From: Pseudomonadota bacterium
GTDB lineage: Bacteria; Pseudomonadota; Gammaproteobacteria; Burkholderiales; Burkholderiaceae_B
DNA length: 64,000 nt
Direction of reading: 5' to 3'
Assembly: GCA_023425645.1 (NCBI GenBank)
Contig: JAFACG010000028.1
Coordinates: 53,809-117,808 of the forward strand
This document shows positions 26,226 to 36,355 of the stretch, piece after piece. Positions within the stretch are counted from its first letter, which is position 1. Each line of letters begins with the position of its first letter. A program made the translations under genes and the position numbers. A model generated the notes under the pieces. The model worked only from the letters and a program-made list of their open reading frames with translations. It did not search any database and was not told the DNA's origin.

Positions 26226-28028
26226 CTACTGGCTCGCCTGCCGCTTCTCTTCCAGCTTCTCCCAACGCTCGAACAGCTTCTCCAGTTCCGCGTTCAGTTC
26301 GTCGAGCTGGCGGTTGATGTCGTCGGCGCGGGCGGCGCCGTCCTTGTACAGGTCCGGATCGCCGAGCTGCTCGGCCAGGGCGGCCTGGCGACCTTCAATG
26401 TCGGCGATTTTCTCGGGCAGGGCGTCCAGCTCTTTTTCCTCCCAGGGCGCGAGCCGGCCGGGCTTGCTGGCCTTGGCGGGGCGCTCGGCGGCGGGTTTGG
26501 CCGGCTCGGGCGCGGCAGCCGCCGGTGCGGCCGGTTCCGGGCGCTGGGCCAGCCATTCGTCGTAGCCGCCCACATACTCCGCCCAGAGCCCGTCACCCTC
26601 GGCGGCGATGACCTGCGTGACCACATTGTTCAAAAAGGCCCGGTCGTGGCTGACCAGCAGCACGGTGCCGGCGTAGTCCTGCAGCAGGTCCTCCAGCAGT
26701 TCCAGGGTCTCGATGTCCAGGTCGTTGGTGGGCTCGTCCAGCACCAGCACGTTGGTGGGCTGGGCGAACATGCGCGCCAGCGCCAGGCGGGCGCGCTCCC
26801 CGCCCGAGAGGCTGCGCACCGGCGAATGGGCGCGGGCGGCCGGAAAGAGGAAATCCTCCAGGTAGCTCATGACGTGCTTGCGCTGGTTGCCTATCTCCAC
26901 CCATTCGCTGCCGGGGCTGATGGTGTCGGCCAGGGTGGCGTTCTCGTCCAGCTGGCTGCGCATCTGGTCGAAATAGCCTATGTTCAGGCGGGTGCCGTGG
27001 CGCACCGTGCCTTCGTTCGGTTCCTGCAGGCCCAGCATGATGCGCAGCATGGTCGTCTTGCCGGCGCCGTTGGGGCCGATCAGGCCGATGCGGTCGCCGC
27101 GCATCAGCAAGGTGGAGAAGTCGCGTATGAGGATCCGATCGTCGTAGCCGTGGGACACGTGCTGGAGCTCGGCCACGAGCTTGCCCGAGCGCTGGCCCTC
27201 GGCCAGGGCGAACTTGACGTCGCCCGAGCGCTCGCGCCGTTCGGCGCGCTCCACCCGCAGCCGCTCCAGGCGGCGCACCCGGCCTTCGTTGCGCGTACGG
27301 CGTGCTTCCACGCCCTTGCGTATCCAGACTTCTTCCTGCGCCAGAAACTTGTCGAACTTGGCGCTCTGTTGTTTCTCCGCCTCCAGCCATTCAGCCTTGC
27401 GGGTCTGCCATTCGCTGAAATTGCCCGGGAAACTGAACAGCTTGCCGCGGTCCAGTTCCACGATGCGCGTGGCCACGGCGTCCAGGAAGCGCCGGTCGTG
27501 CGTGATGATCACGGCGCTGCCCTTGAAGCCCAGCAGCAGCTGTTCCAGCCAGAGGATGCCGTCGAAGTCCAGGTGGTTGGTGGGTTCGTCCAGCAGCAGC
27601 AGGTCGGGTTCCTCGACCACGGCGCGCGCCAGCGCGACGCGCTTGCGCTGGCCGCCGGACAGGCTGCCGGCCGGCGCCTGCGGGTCCAGGCCCAGCTTGT
27701 CGACCAGGGCGTTGACCCGCGCGGGCCGCTGCCAGTCCTCGGTCTCGGTCAGGTCGCCGCAGAGAATGTCGTAGATGCTCTGGCCGGGGTCCAGCTCGGG
27801 CTCCTGCTCCACGGTGGCGACCTTCAGGCCGTTCAGGCTCTGCACCTGGCCGTCGTCGGGGGCGATGCGCTTGTCCAGGATCTTCAACAGAGAGGATTTG
27901 CCCGCCCCGTTGCGTCCGATCAGGCCGATGCGCTCGTTGCTTTGGATGGCCAGGTCGGCATGGTCCAGCAGGGCATGGTGGCCAAACGCCAACTGGGCGT
28001 CGGTCAGGGAAATCAGGTTGATGGACAT
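26226..28028 (-). CDS. uup: Uup, ABC-F family ATPase
   Basis: A 600-residue cytosolic ABC-F protein. Two cassettes have Walker A GRNGAGKS and GPNGAGKT, signatures LSGGQRKR and LSGGERAR, and Walker B LLLDEPTNHLD and LVLDEPTNDLD. A C-terminal coiled coil (about residues 530-600, rich in Glu, Leu and Lys) follows an Ala/Pro linker and marks Uup, which binds branched DNA and ribosomes in E. coli and affects transposon excision. ATG 28028 follows CTGGAG. The frame stays open upstream through rnpB on its antisense strand, but that extension is non-coding. The gene is divergent from rnpB by 63 bases. Confidence 0.94.
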   Translation of the reverse strand: MSINLISLTDAQLAFGHHALLDHADLAIQSNERIGLIGRNGAGKSSLLKILDKRIAPDDGQVQSLNGLKVATVEQEPELDPGQSIYDILCGDLTETEDWQRPARVNALVDKLGLDPQAPAGSLSGGQRKRVALARAVVEEPDLLLLDEPTNHLDFDGILWLEQLLLGFKGSAVIITHDRRFLDAVATRIVELDRGKLFSFPGNFSEWQTRKAEWLEAEKQQSAKFDKFLAQEEVWIRKGVEARRTRNEGRVRRLERLRVERAERRERSGDVKFALAEGQRSGKLVAELQHVSHGYDDRILIRDFSTLLMRGDRIGLIGPNGAGKTTMLRIMLGLQEPNEGTVRHGTRLNIGYFDQMRSQLDENATLADTISPGSEWVEIGNQRKHVMSYLEDFLFPAARAHSPVRSLSGGERARLALARMFAQPTNVLVLDEPTNDLDIETLELLEDLLQDYAGTVLLVSHDRAFLNNVVTQVIAAEGDGLWAEYVGGYDEWLAQRPEPAAPAAAAPEPAKPAAERPAKASKPGRLAPWEEKELDALPEKIADIEGRQAALAEQLGDPDLYKDGAARADDINRQLDELNAELEKLFERWEKLEEKRQASQ

Positions 28029-28091
28029 AAAACTCCAGATAAATCGGCGTGTCGTGCGAATTTCATTATTGTCGCAGGTTACAATGACCTT

Positions 28092-28499
28092 GTGAGGCAG
28101 GCTGGGCAGTCGCGGTGCGCACGCATCGAGGAAGGTCCGGACTCCACAGAGCAGGGTAGCGGCTAACAGCCGTCCGACGAACCCGGCCCCGCGCCGGGCA
28201 AGTCGAGGACCAGGGCCACAGAGACGAGACCGCAGCGAGGGTCCGCCACGGCGGACACAGATACGGCCATCTCCGTATTTCCTGTCCCTCAGGGGGCAGG
28301 GCGCTGCGGGGTGAAACGCGGTAACCTCTACCCGGAGCAATACCAAATAGGCATACGCAGGCATCAAGCCAGAGAGGCGGCTCGTCTCAGTATGCGGGTA
28401 GGTAGCTAGAGCCGTCCAGCAATGGCCGGCCCAGAGGAATGATTGCCGGCCGGCGGGTTCCCGCCGGCATACAGAATCCGGCCTACAGGCCTGTCTCAC
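28092..28499 (+). ncRNA. rnpB: RNase P RNA, bacterial class A
   Basis: The catalytic RNA that trims the 5' leader from pre-tRNAs. P1 is closed by GTGAGGCAGGC (from 28092) with GCCTGTCTCAC (to 28499). Universal segments are in order: GAGGAAGGTCCGGACTCC, a GGGTGAAACGCGGTAACC block, GGAGCAATACCAAATAGGC, GAGCCGTCCAGCAATGG, and the ACAGAATCCGGCCTACAGG 3' end. The length of about 408 nt is normal for class A. A TACAAT -10 box (28080-28085) ends seven bases before the mature 5' end. A terminator lies 150 bases downstream, beyond a repeat-derived segment. Confidence 0.96.
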
Positions 28500-28508
28500 A
28501 CTCCTGGA

Positions 28509-28611
28509 ATCTGTTCAATGTCTTTTCATGGCGGGCCCGAAAGGCTGCTCCTGCCGGGCCGCGTCTGCGGCGTCGCGAGCGTCCGCCAGCCTGCCACGGC
28601 GCTCGCCACAT
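28509..28611. repeat. family A element, degenerate copy
   Basis: TCTGTTCAATGTCTTTTCATGGCG matches the left terminus of the copy at 56343 by eye, and the following CCGGGCCGCGTCTGCGG-type text matches that copy's interior; the middle and the right terminus are missing. It lies between the mature 3' end of rnpB and a terminator at 28648. A small separate hairpin, ATTTCA-GTCAAT-TGAAAT, follows at about 28622-28639. Confidence 0.45.
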
Positions 28612-28647
28612 TTCATGCATATTTCAGTCAATTGAAATGAATTGTCA

Positions 28648-28689
28648 GGGACGGCAAAGCCCAGGCTTGGCCCGCCTGCGTCCCTTTTT
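28648..28689 (+). terminator. terminator downstream of rnpB
   Basis: GGGACG (28648-28653) pairs with CGTCCC (28679-28684) around an inner GGC...GCC hairpin, followed by five T. It is the first strong terminator after rnpB and shields the mraZ promoter from read-through. Confidence 0.65.
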
Positions 28690-28809
28690 ATGACAAATCA
28701 CTTTTAATGCGCCCTGCAATTTCTTGATTTAACAGAGAAATTTTTTGCGGCGCTTTCTCCAATAGTGCGCTAAGTGCTTGTTGTGATTGAAAAAATTGCA
28801 ACCTGCGTC

Positions 28810-28838
28810 TTGACCAGTCTCAGTTTCCGCCGTAGAGT
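28810..28838 (+). promoter_or_regulatory. dcw cluster promoter (Pmra)
   Basis: TTGACC (28810-28815) and TAGAGT (28833-28838) are spaced by exactly 17 bases, 40 bases before the mraZ ATG. The -10 box abuts the first MraZ box, as expected for autorepression. Confidence 0.7.
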
Positions 28839-28876
28839 GGGGAAAAGTAGGAAATAGTGTGAAAAAGTGGGGGGGA
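28837..28876 (+). promoter_or_regulatory. MraZ operator of four 10-bp direct repeats
   Basis: Boxes GTGGGG (28837), GTAGGA (28847), GTGTGA (28857) and GTGGGG (28867) recur at exact 10-base intervals, each followed by an A/G spacer. E. coli MraZ binds similarly spaced TGGGN repeats and represses its own operon, so this is the expected autoregulatory site. The last box also supplies the purine-rich ribosome-binding region of mraZ. Confidence 0.75.
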
Positions 28877-28877
28877 A

Positions 28878-29306
28878 ATGTTCCAAGGCAGCAGCGCACT
28901 CACGATCGATGCAAAGGGGCGGATGTCCATTCCGACCCGGCATCGTGACGCGCTCGCTCAGCAGGAACAAGGTCGCCTGACTCTGACCCGTCATCCCGAC
29001 GGCTGCCTGTTGGTCTATCCGCGCAGCGTCTGGGAGGAAAAGCGTGAACAGATCGCCCGCTTCCCCATGAGCGCACGTTTTCTGCAACGCCTGCTGCTGG
29101 GCAGCGCTCAGGACGTCGATCTGGATTCCGCCGGCCGGATACTGATTGCTCCCGAACTGCGCGCCGCAGTGGGCCTGGAGCGCGACGCCATGCTGTTGGG
29201 CATGGCGACCCATTTTGAATTGTGGAACGCCCAGGAACTGGAACGCCGCCAGGCCCAGGATCTGGCGGCAGGCTCCACAGAAGTATTCGAAACATTTTCT
29301 TTCTGA
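28878..29306 (+). CDS. mraZ: MraZ, transcriptional repressor of the dcw cluster
   Basis: A 142-residue DNA-binding protein with two SpoVT-AbrB-like (MraZ) repeats, MFQGSSALTIDAKGRMSIP at the start and SAQDVDLDSAGRILIAPELR in the second half. MraZ forms a ring that grips tandem boxes such as those just upstream. It starts the cluster; rsmH begins 7 bases after the stop. Confidence 0.96.
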   Translation: MFQGSSALTIDAKGRMSIPTRHRDALAQQEQGRLTLTRHPDGCLLVYPRSVWEEKREQIARFPMSARFLQRLLLGSAQDVDLDSAGRILIAPELRAAVGLERDAMLLGMATHFELWNAQELERRQAQDLAAGSTEVFETFSF

Positions 29307-29313
29307 GTAAGTC

Positions 29314-30384
29314 ATGACGCTGGTACATCGATCCGTGCTGCTGGAGCCTACGGTGGCGGCCCTCGTGGACCCGTCATTCGAGGCCCGGCGCTGGACGCAG
29401 GCCCCGCCGGCACACGGTGTACTGGACGGCGTGTACGTGGATTGCACGTTCGGCCGGGGAGGGCACAGCCGCCTGCTGCTGTCCTACCTGGGGCCCCAGG
29501 CCCGCCTGATCGTGTTCGACAAGGATCCGCAGGCCATCGCCGTGGCCCGCGAGCTGGCCGCCCGGGACGCGCGCGTCACGGTGCTGCACAGCGGCTTTGG
29601 CGAACTGGCGCAGGCGCTGGACGAGATCGACGCCGGGCCCCTGAGCGGCGTGATGATGGATCTGGGTGTGTCCTCGCCCCAGATCGACGATGCGGAACGA
29701 GGTTTTTCGTTCATGCGCGAAGGTCCTCTGGACATGCGCATGGACACCAGCAGCGGTCCGACCGCTGAACAGTGGCTGGCTCAGGCCAGCGTGGAAGTTT
29801 TAAAGGAGGTCATTGCAGAATATGGCGAAGAACGGTTTGCTTTCCAGATTGCAAAGGCGATTGTTGATCGCCGCCAATCCCGCCCGCTGCATACAACGCG
29901 TGATCTCGCCGAGCTCGTCGCCGGTGTCGTCCGCACGCGCGAAAAGGGTCAACATCCGGCAACCAGGACCTTCCAGGCTATACGGATTTACCTCAATCGT
30001 GAGCTCGAAGAGCTCGCGCATGCGCTTCCGTCAATTCTGAGCCGGCTGGCGCCAGGGGGAAGGCTCGCGGTGATTGCATTTCATTCGCTGGAGGACCGCA
30101 TGGTCAAGCAGTTCATGAATGCGGCGGCGCGTCCCGCGCAGGAGCAGTCGCGCCTGCCCATTCTTGAAAAAGACATGCCCCAGCCCCTGGTCCGTTCCCT
30201 GGGACGGGTGCTGCCCACGGACGAGGAAGCCTACGACAATCCCCGTGCGCGCTCGGCGGTGCTGCGGGTCGTGCAGCGTACCGACACTCCCATCCCCCAG
30301 GAATGGATGCGCGGCGCCAGCGAGCGCCTGCTGCATCAGGCCGCCTACAGCCGCCAGCCCGCCGGCAGGAGGGCGCGCCGATGA
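29314..30384 (+). CDS. rsmH: RsmH (MraW), 16S rRNA m4C1402 methyltransferase
   Basis: A 356-residue SAM-dependent enzyme that N4-methylates C1402 of 16S rRNA in the P site. [11 protein letters not shown] opens the family, [12 protein letters not shown] is the SAM loop, [10 protein letters not shown] binds the adenosine, and [12 protein letters not shown] is the catalytic region. It is longer than E. coli RsmH (313) owing to an insert near residue 25-37 ([15 protein letters not shown]) and a basic tail. Its stop overlaps the ftsL start by four bases. Confidence 0.96.
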   Translation: MTLVHRSVLLEPTVAALVDPSFEARRWTQAPPAHGVLDGVYVDCTFGRGGHSRLLLSYLGPQARLIVFDKDPQAIAVARELAARDARVTVLHSGFGELAQALDEIDAGPLSGVMMDLGVSSPQIDDAERGFSFMREGPLDMRMDTSSGPTAEQWLAQASVEVLKEVIAEYGEERFAFQIAKAIVDRRQSRPLHTTRDLAELVAGVVRTREKGQHPATRTFQAIRIYLNRELEELAHALPSILSRLAPGGRLAVIAFHSLEDRMVKQFMNAAARPAQEQSRLPILEKDMPQPLVRSLGRVLPTDEEAYDNPRARSAVLRVVQRTDTPIPQEWMRGASERLLHQAAYSRQPAGRRARR

Positions 30385-30683
30385 TGCGCCTTGTCATCAC
30401 CCTGGCCCTGGTGCTCATGCTGTCGGCCATCTCCCTGGTCACGGCGCGCTATCAGGCGCGCGAACTGTTTGTACAGACCGATCGTCTGGCCACCAAGGCC
30501 CGCGAGCTGGACACCGACTGGCGCCGCCTGCAGCTGGAGCGCGCCGAACTGGCCCGCAACGCCCGCGTGGACGATATCGGCCGCAATGAGCTGCATCTGG
30601 TGCTGGGATCGCCGGACCGCACGCTCTACCTGCAAGGCGGCGAGCTGACTTCCAATGCGGCGCAGCAGGGAGACCATCCATGA
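30381..30683 (+). CDS. ftsL: FtsL, divisome bitopic membrane protein
   Basis: A 100-residue protein with a single membrane helix ([19 protein letters not shown]) and a periplasmic leucine-zipper coiled coil (about residues 25-70). It forms a complex with FtsQ and FtsB and activates FtsWI. Two adjacent ATGs at 30381 and 30384 are possible; the first overlaps the rsmH stop. Sequence identity in this family is low, so position between rsmH and ftsI is part of the evidence. Confidence 0.9.
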   Translation: MMRLVITLALVLMLSAISLVTARYQARELFVQTDRLATKARELDTDWRRLQLERAELARNARVDDIGRNELHLVLGSPDRTLYLQGGELTSNAAQQGDHP

Positions 30684-32416
30684 GGCGTTTCGGCTACCAC
30701 GAGAATCCCGTACTGAATGTGCAGCTGCCGTTCTGGCGTTCGCGCCTGGTGCTGGTGCTGCTGTTCCTGGGATTCGGTGCGCTGATCGTCAAGGCCCTCT
30801 ACCTGCAGGGCCTGTCCACGGAGTTCCTGCAGCAGCAGGGCGAGCGCCGCTACGAGCGCACCCTGGTCCTGCCGCCCATGCGCGGCAAGGTGTTCGATCG
30901 CAGCGGCGCGGTGGTGCTGGCCTCCAGCGTGCCCGTGCGCGCCATCTGGGCCATTCCGGACGACGCCCGCAATGCCAAGCCCGAACAGATCTCCGAATTG
31001 GCCAAGCTGCTGGGCATGGGCCTGCCCGACGTGCAGCGCCGCCTCTCGGTCGAGGACCGCAGTTTCGTCTACATCAAGCGCCAGGTGGACGTGGACACGG
31101 CCGCCCGCATCGCCGAACTGAAGATCCCCGGCATCCACCAGCAGGAGGAAATGCGCCGCTTCTATCCCGAAGGCGACGTCATGGCGCACATCCTGGGCTT
31201 CACCAATATCGAGGACCAGGGCATCGAAGGCATCGAGCTGGCCTTCAATTCGGCCCTGTCGGGCAAGCCCGGTTCGCGCCGCGTCATCCGCGACCGCCTG
31301 GGGCGGGTGGTCGAGGACGTGCGCGCCGTCATCCCTCCCACGCACGGCCAGGACCTGCACCTGTCCATCGACGCCGGCCTGCAGTTCGACGCCTACACCG
31401 CTCTGAAGAAAGGCATGGAGGACGTCAAGGCCAACGCCGCCGCCGCCGTGGTGCTGGACGTCAAGACCGGCGAGATCCTGGCGCTGGTCAATCTGCCTAC
31501 TTACAATCCCAATGATCGCGACGACCGCAAGGGCGCCGCGCTGCGCAACCGCGCCCTGACCGACACCTTCGAGCCCGGCTCCATCATGAAGCCGTTCACG
31601 GCGGCGCTGGCCCTGGACATCAATCGCATCAGCACCTCCACCCAGTTCAATACGGGCAACGGCCAGTACCGCTACCAGGGCAACACCATCACCGACGTGA
31701 GCCGCAACGGCGTGCTGGATGTGGCGGGCATCCTGCGCCGTTCCAGCAATATCGGCATGACCATGATTTCCGAGCGCCTGACCTCGCAGGAAATGTGGAA
31801 CAAGTTCACCGAGCTGGGCTTCGGCCGTTCTCCCCAGGCGGACTTCCCGGGCATTGCCAGCGGCCGCCTGCGGCCCTGGGAGCGCTGGCGTCCCATCGAA
31901 CGCGCCACCATGGCCTATGGCTATGGCCTGTCCGTCTCACTGCTGCAGATCGCGCACGCCTACACGGCGTTCGCGCGCAACGGCGACATGGTGTCCATGA
32001 CGCTGCTCAAGCGCGAAGGCAAGCCGGCCAGCGTGCAGGTCTATTCGCCGCGCACCGCTGAGCTGATGCGCGGCATGCTGGAGGCCGCGGCCGGCCCGGA
32101 CGGCGCCCGCCTGGCCCAGGTGCAGGGCTACCGCGTGGCCGGCAAGAGCGGCACGGCGCGCAAGATCGTGAACGGCCGCTACAGCAAGTCGCTGTACCGC
32201 GGCTCCTTCGTGGGCTTTGCGCCCGTGTCCAATCCGCGCATCGTGGTGGCCGTCACGATCGACGAACCGCACAGTTCCAGTTATTACGGCGGGCGCATTG
32301 CCGCGCCGGTGTTTTCAGAAATTGTGGCCCGGAGCCTGCGACGCCTTGGCGTGCAGCCCGATGCGCCCATAGAGTCGCTGGTGGCCATAGGCCCCAGCGG
32401 GGAGGAAGTACGATGA
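30680..32416 (+). CDS. ftsI: FtsI (PBP3), septal peptidoglycan transpeptidase
   Basis: A 578-residue class B penicillin-binding protein. One membrane anchor (about residues 17-37) is followed by the pedestal domain and the transpeptidase domain. The active-site serine is Ser301 in EPGSIMKPF, the second motif is SSN (RRSSNIGM) and the third KSGT (AGKSGTARK). It crosslinks septal murein together with FtsW and is the aztreonam/cephalexin target. It overlaps ftsL and murEF by four bases each. Confidence 0.97.
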   Translation: MRRFGYHENPVLNVQLPFWRSRLVLVLLFLGFGALIVKALYLQGLSTEFLQQQGERRYERTLVLPPMRGKVFDRSGAVVLASSVPVRAIWAIPDDARNAKPEQISELAKLLGMGLPDVQRRLSVEDRSFVYIKRQVDVDTAARIAELKIPGIHQQEEMRRFYPEGDVMAHILGFTNIEDQGIEGIELAFNSALSGKPGSRRVIRDRLGRVVEDVRAVIPPTHGQDLHLSIDAGLQFDAYTALKKGMEDVKANAAAAVVLDVKTGEILALVNLPTYNPNDRDDRKGAALRNRALTDTFEPGSIMKPFTAALALDINRISTSTQFNTGNGQYRYQGNTITDVSRNGVLDVAGILRRSSNIGMTMISERLTSQEMWNKFTELGFGRSPQADFPGIASGRLRPWERWRPIERATMAYGYGLSVSLLQIAHAYTAFARNGDMVSMTLLKREGKPASVQVYSPRTAELMRGMLEAAAGPDGARLAQVQGYRVAGKSGTARKIVNGRYSKSLYRGSFVGFAPVSNPRIVVAVTIDEPHSSSYYGGRIAAPVFSEIVARSLRRLGVQPDAPIESLVAIGPSGEEVR

Positions 32417-35193
32417 ATGCCGCAGCAGTATTGGAATGGCTGGCGCAGCACGTGGCGCCGACGGCAAACTTGTGCCTGGACTCCCGTCAGATCAAGGCAG
32501 GAGATGTTTTCTTCGCGTGCCGGGGGCATGGCGGCGACGGCCGGCAGTATGAAGCCCAGGCGGTGCAGCAGGGCGCGGCCGCGATTGTCCGCGAGCAGGG
32601 CGAGCAGGCGGCCGATCCCGGCGTGCCGGTCCTGCAGGTCGCCGGGCTGAACGCTCTTTTGGGCGAGGTGGCCCACCAGTGGTGGGGCCGCCCGTCCGAG
32701 TCCATGACCGTGGTGGCCGTGACCGGCACCAACGGCAAGACTTCCAGCGTGCAGTGGGTGGCTTCGGCCCTGAATCATTCCCAGGTGCCTTGCGGAACCA
32801 TAGGCACGCTGGGCGTGACCCTGCCTGACGGCTCCAACCTGGGCGGCGTGCTGACCACGCCCGATGTGTTGACCATGCACCGCAGCCTGGCGGCCATACG
32901 CGCCCAGGGCGGCAATGCCGTGGCCCTGGAGGCTTCTTCCATCGGCCTGGAGCAGGGCCGCCTGGACGGCGTGCGCATCGACATCGCCGGCTTCACCAAC
33001 CTGACCCACGACCACCTGGACTACCACGCGACCATGGAAGCCTACAAGCAGGCCAAGCTGCGCCTGTTCAGCTGGCCGGGCCTGCGCAGCGCGGTGGTCA
33101 ACGCCGACGACGCGATGGGCCGCGAGCTGATGCAGGCCGGCCTGTCCGCGCGCGTGGTCTCCTATTCCATGAGCCAGCCCGGCGTGGACCTGCTGGCCGA
33201 GGACGTGCACACCGGCGCCGACGGCCAGGTCTTCAGCCTGGTCACGCCGCACGGCACCGCCCAGATCCTGACCCACCTGCTGGGCGAGCATAATGTGGCC
33301 AATCTGCTGCTGGTGGCCGGCGTGCTGCAGGAAGTGGGCTGGCCGGTCTCCAAGATCGCCCGCATCATGGCCAAGCTGGTGTCCGTGCCGGGCCGCCTGC
33401 AGATCGTCGATCCCATCTCCGCCGTGGGCCGCCACCAGCCCGCGCCGCTGGTCGTGGTGGACTACGCCCACACCGGCGATGCGCTGGAGCGCGCGCTGCT
33501 CGCCCTGCGCGACGTGGCCAAGGTGCGCGGCGGCAAGCTGGTCTGCGTATTCGGCTGCGGCGGCAATCGCGACACCGCCAAACGGCCCGTCATGGGCGGG
33601 ATAGCCGCCCGGCTGGCCGACGAAGTGGTGGTGACCACCGACAACCCCCGTTTCGAGGAACCGGACGAGATCATCCGCCAGATCGTGGCCGGCATGCCTG
33701 GCACGCCCCACGTGCAGGCCGACCGGGCGCGCGCCATCCTGACCTCCGTCTGGGCGGCGCACCCCAACGACATCGTGCTGCTGGCCGGCAAAGGCCACGA
33801 GACTTATCAGGAAGTTCGCGGCGAGCGCCACGTGTTCGATGATCGCGACTGGGCGCAGGCCGCCTTGTGCTGGCTGCGCGGCGCGCGCCTGGGCAGCGAC
33901 ACCCGCAAGCTGGCCAAGGGCGACATCTTCCTCGCCCTGCGCGGCGAGCAGTTCGACGGTCACGACTACCTGGCCCAGGCCAAGGAGCTGGGCGCGGCCG
34001 CCGCCATCGTGGCTGAGCGTGATCCCGCCGTGGATCTGCCCCAGATCGTGCTGGGCGACACCCGCCAGGCGCTGGTGACCCTGGCTGGCGAATGGCGCTT
34101 GCGCTTCGCCATCCCGCTGATCGGCGTGACCGGCAGCAACGGCAAGACGACCACCAAGGAAATGATTGCCGCCATCCTGCGCGCCTGGCTGGGCGAGGCC
34201 CACAGCCTGGCCACGCAGGGCAACCTGAACAATGACCTGGGCGTGCCGCTGTCGGTCCTGCGTCTGACGCCCGAACACAAGGCGGCCGTGCTGGAGATGG
34301 GCATGAACCATCCTGGCGAGATCGCCCTGCTGTCCGCCATCGTGCGGCCCACCATCGCGCTGGTGAACAACGCCCAGCGGGAGCACCAGGAGTTCATGCG
34401 CAGCGTGGAAGCCGTGGCCCGCGAAAACGGCTCGGTGATCGACTTCCTGCCGCAGGACGGCCAGGTAGTCATTCCGGGCGATGACGAATTCAGCGCCCTG
34501 TGGTCGGGGCAGGCCGGCGAGCGCCGCGTGCTGCGCTTTGGTCTGAGCGGCCAGGAGGACGTGTTCGCCGCCGACATGTTCGTGGAGCCGGCGCGCACGC
34601 GCTTCGTGCTGAGCGTGGCCGGCGAAACCGCAGCGGTCACCCTGAACTCCCCCGGCTTCCACAATCTGCGCAACGCGCTGGCCGCCGCGGCCTGCGCCCA
34701 TGCCGCCGGCGCGCCGCTGGAAGCCATCGTGCAGGGCCTGGAAAGCTTTCTTCCCGTGTCCGGCCGCATGCAGCCCAAGCTGCTGTCCACCGGCTACCAG
34801 TTGATCGATGACAGCTACAACGCCAATCCGGATTCCGTGCGCGCCGCCATCGACGTGCTGGCCCAGTTGAGCGGCCGCAAGGTCCTGGTGCTGGGCAATA
34901 TGGCCGAAGTGGGCGAGAACAGTTCCGAACTGCACGCCGAGGTAGGCGCCTACGCCAAGGAGCGCGGGGTGGACGAGCTCTTGACGCTGGGCGGCGACGC
35001 CAGCCACGCGGCGCAAGCCTTCGGCGCCCGGGCCCACCAGTTCGACGGTTTCGAGGACATGGTGGCCTATCTGCTGGCCCTGGAGCCTTCGCACATCCTG
35101 GTCAAGGGTTCGCGCAGCGCGCGCATGGAGCGCGTGGTCACGGCCCTGGAAAACCATTTCTCCAAACTCGAAGGGGCGACGAATGCTTCTTGA
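32413..35193 (+). CDS. murEF: MurE-MurF fusion: UDP-MurNAc-tripeptide and UDP-MurNAc-pentapeptide synthetase
   Basis: A single 926-residue frame encodes two consecutive Mur ligases. Residues 1 to about 485 are Mur[18 protein letters not shown]-loop GTNGKTSS (about residue 104), carbamate-lysine region, and DNPR ([10 protein letters not shown]), the signature for meso-diaminopimelate. Residues about 490-926 are Mur[20 protein letters not shown]-loop GSNGKTTTK, then [15 protein letters not shown]. The linker is only a few residues (CWLRGA). Fusion is known in Bordetella, where Mur ligases and MurG are proposed to assemble together. mraY overlaps its end by 11 bases. Confidence 0.96.
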   Translation: MNAAAVLEWLAQHVAPTANLCLDSRQIKAGDVFFACRGHGGDGRQYEAQAVQQGAAAIVREQGEQAADPGVPVLQVAGLNALLGEVAHQWWGRPSESMTVVAVTGTNGKTSSVQWVASALNHSQVPCGTIGTLGVTLPDGSNLGGVLTTPDVLTMHRSLAAIRAQGGNAVALEASSIGLEQGRLDGVRIDIAGFTNLTHDHLDYHATMEAYKQAKLRLFSWPGLRSAVVNADDAMGRELMQAGLSARVVSYSMSQPGVDLLAEDVHTGADGQVFSLVTPHGTAQILTHLLGEHNVANLLLVAGVLQEVGWPVSKIARIMAKLVSVPGRLQIVDPISAVGRHQPAPLVVVDYAHTGDALERALLALRDVAKVRGGKLVCVFGCGGNRDTAKRPVMGGIAARLADEVVVTTDNPRFEEPDEIIRQIVAGMPGTPHVQADRARAILTSVWAAHPNDIVLLAGKGHETYQEVRGERHVFDDRDWAQAALCWLRGARLGSDTRKLAKGDIFLALRGEQFDGHDYLAQAKELGAAAAIVAERDPAVDLPQIVLGDTRQALVTLAGEWRLRFAIPLIGVTGSNGKTTTKEMIAAILRAWLGEAHSLATQGNLNNDLGVPLSVLRLTPEHKAAVLEMGMNHPGEIALLSAIVRPTIALVNNAQREHQEFMRSVEAVARENGSVIDFLPQDGQVVIPGDDEFSALWSGQAGERRVLRFGLSGQEDVFAADMFVEPARTRFVLSVAGETAAVTLNSPGFHNLRNALAAAACAHAAGAPLEAIVQGLESFLPVSGRMQPKLLSTGYQLIDDSYNANPDSVRAAIDVLAQLSGRKVLVLGNMAEVGENSSELHAEVGAYAKERGVDELLTLGGDASHAAQAFGARAHQFDGFEDMVAYLLALEPSHILVKGSRSARMERVVTALENHFSKLEGATNAS

Positions 35194-36355
35194 ACTGGCG
35201 CGCTGGTTGTCGGACGATCATATTCGCGCCTTCGGTGTGTTCGAATACATTACGCTGCGCGCCATCCTGGCGTGCGCGACCGCGCTGGCCATCGGCCTGC
35301 TGTGCGGCCCCTGGGTGATTCGCAAGCTCACCGAGCTGAAGATCGGGCAGGCCGTCCGCGCCTACGGCCCGCAGTCGCACCTGCAGAAGAACGGCACGCC
35401 CACCATGGGCGGCGTGCTGATCCTTATTTCCATCGGCGTCAGCACCCTGCTGTGGGCGGACTGGACCAACCGCTTCGTCTGGGTCGTGCTGCTGGTCACC
35501 TTCGGCTTCGGCTGGATAGGCTGGGCCGATGACTATAAAAAAGTCGTCAACCGCGATCCCGAAGGCATGTCTTCGCGCCAGAAGTTCTTCTGGCAGGCGC
35601 TGATCGGCGCGGTGGCCGCGGTGTACCTGAGCTTTGCCGTGTCCGTGCCCGCCAGCACGGAGCTGTGGCCCCTGTTCAAGGAATGGGTGATGAGCGGCTT
35701 CACCATGTCCTTGCCCACCCAGGCCGACCTGATCGTGCCGTTCTTCAAGTCCGTCAGCTATCCGCTGGGCGTGCTGGGCTTCGTGGTGCTGACCTGGGCC
35801 GTGATCGTGGGCTCGAGCAATGCCGTCAACCTGACCGACGGCCTGGACGGCCTGGCCATCATGCCCACTGTCATGGTGGGCAGCGCCCTGGGCATCTTCG
35901 CCTACGTGGTCGGTCGCGTGGACTATTCCAAGTACCTGCTATTCCCCTACATTCCCGGTGCGGGCGAGCTGATGGTGATCTGCGCCGCCATCGCCGGCGC
36001 GGGCCTGGCCTTCCTGTGGTTCAACGCCTATCCCGCCCAGGTCTTCATGGGCGACGTGGGCGCGCTGGCGCTGGGCGGCGCGCTGGGCACCATTGCCGTG
36101 ATCGTGCGTCAGGAGATCGTGCTGTTCATCATGGGCGGCGTCTTCGTGGTGGAGACCCTGTCCGTCATGCTCCAGGTCACCTGGTTCAAGTACACCAAGA
36201 AACGCTATGGAGAGGGCAGGCGCATCTTCCGCATGGCGCCGCTGCACCACCATTTCGAGGTGGGCGGCTGGAAAGAAACGCAGGTGGTGGTCCGCTTCTG
36301 GATCATCACCATGATGCTGGTGATGCTGGGTCTGTCTACATTGAAACTGCGATGA
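35183..36355 (+). CDS. mraY: MraY, phospho-MurNAc-pentapeptide transferase
   Basis: A 390-residue enzyme with ten membrane helices that moves phospho-MurNAc-pentapeptide to undecaprenyl phosphate, forming lipid I. Catalytic motifs are WADDYKK (about residue 115), [13 protein letters not shown] with its Asp pair, [12 protein letters not shown], and the cytoplasmic PLHHHFE triple-histidine loop near residue 350. It overlaps murEF by 11 bases and murD by four. Confidence 0.97.
   Translation: MLLELARWLSDDHIRAFGVFEYITLRAILACATALAIGLLCGPWVIRKLTELKIGQAVRAYGPQSHLQKNGTPTMGGVLILISIGVSTLLWADWTNRFVWVVLLVTFGFGWIGWADDYKKVVNRDPEGMSSRQKFFWQALIGAVAAVYLSFAVSVPASTELWPLFKEWVMSGFTMSLPTQADLIVPFFKSVSYPLGVLGFVVLTWAVIVGSSNAVNLTDGLDGLAIMPTVMVGSALGIFAYVVGRVDYSKYLLFPYIPGAGELMVICAAIAGAGLAFLWFNAYPAQVFMGDVGALALGGALGTIAVIVRQEIVLFIMGGVFVVETLSVMLQVTWFKYTKKRYGEGRRIFRMAPLHHHFEVGGWKETQVVVRFWIITMMLVMLGLSTLKLR

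Noticed and set aside
28029..28499. N-terminal extension of Uup across the rnpB region
   Set aside because: The frame is open by chance antisense to RNase P RNA; family similarity and a ribosome-binding site begin at 28028.
32284..35157. Minus-strand frame of 957 codons opposite murEF; similar long frames oppose ettA (4112-6205), clcB and the barrel gene (21157-24045) and secA (48752-51712)
   Set aside because: All mirror well-supported genes on the other strand and have low-complexity antisense composition with no recognisable motif.
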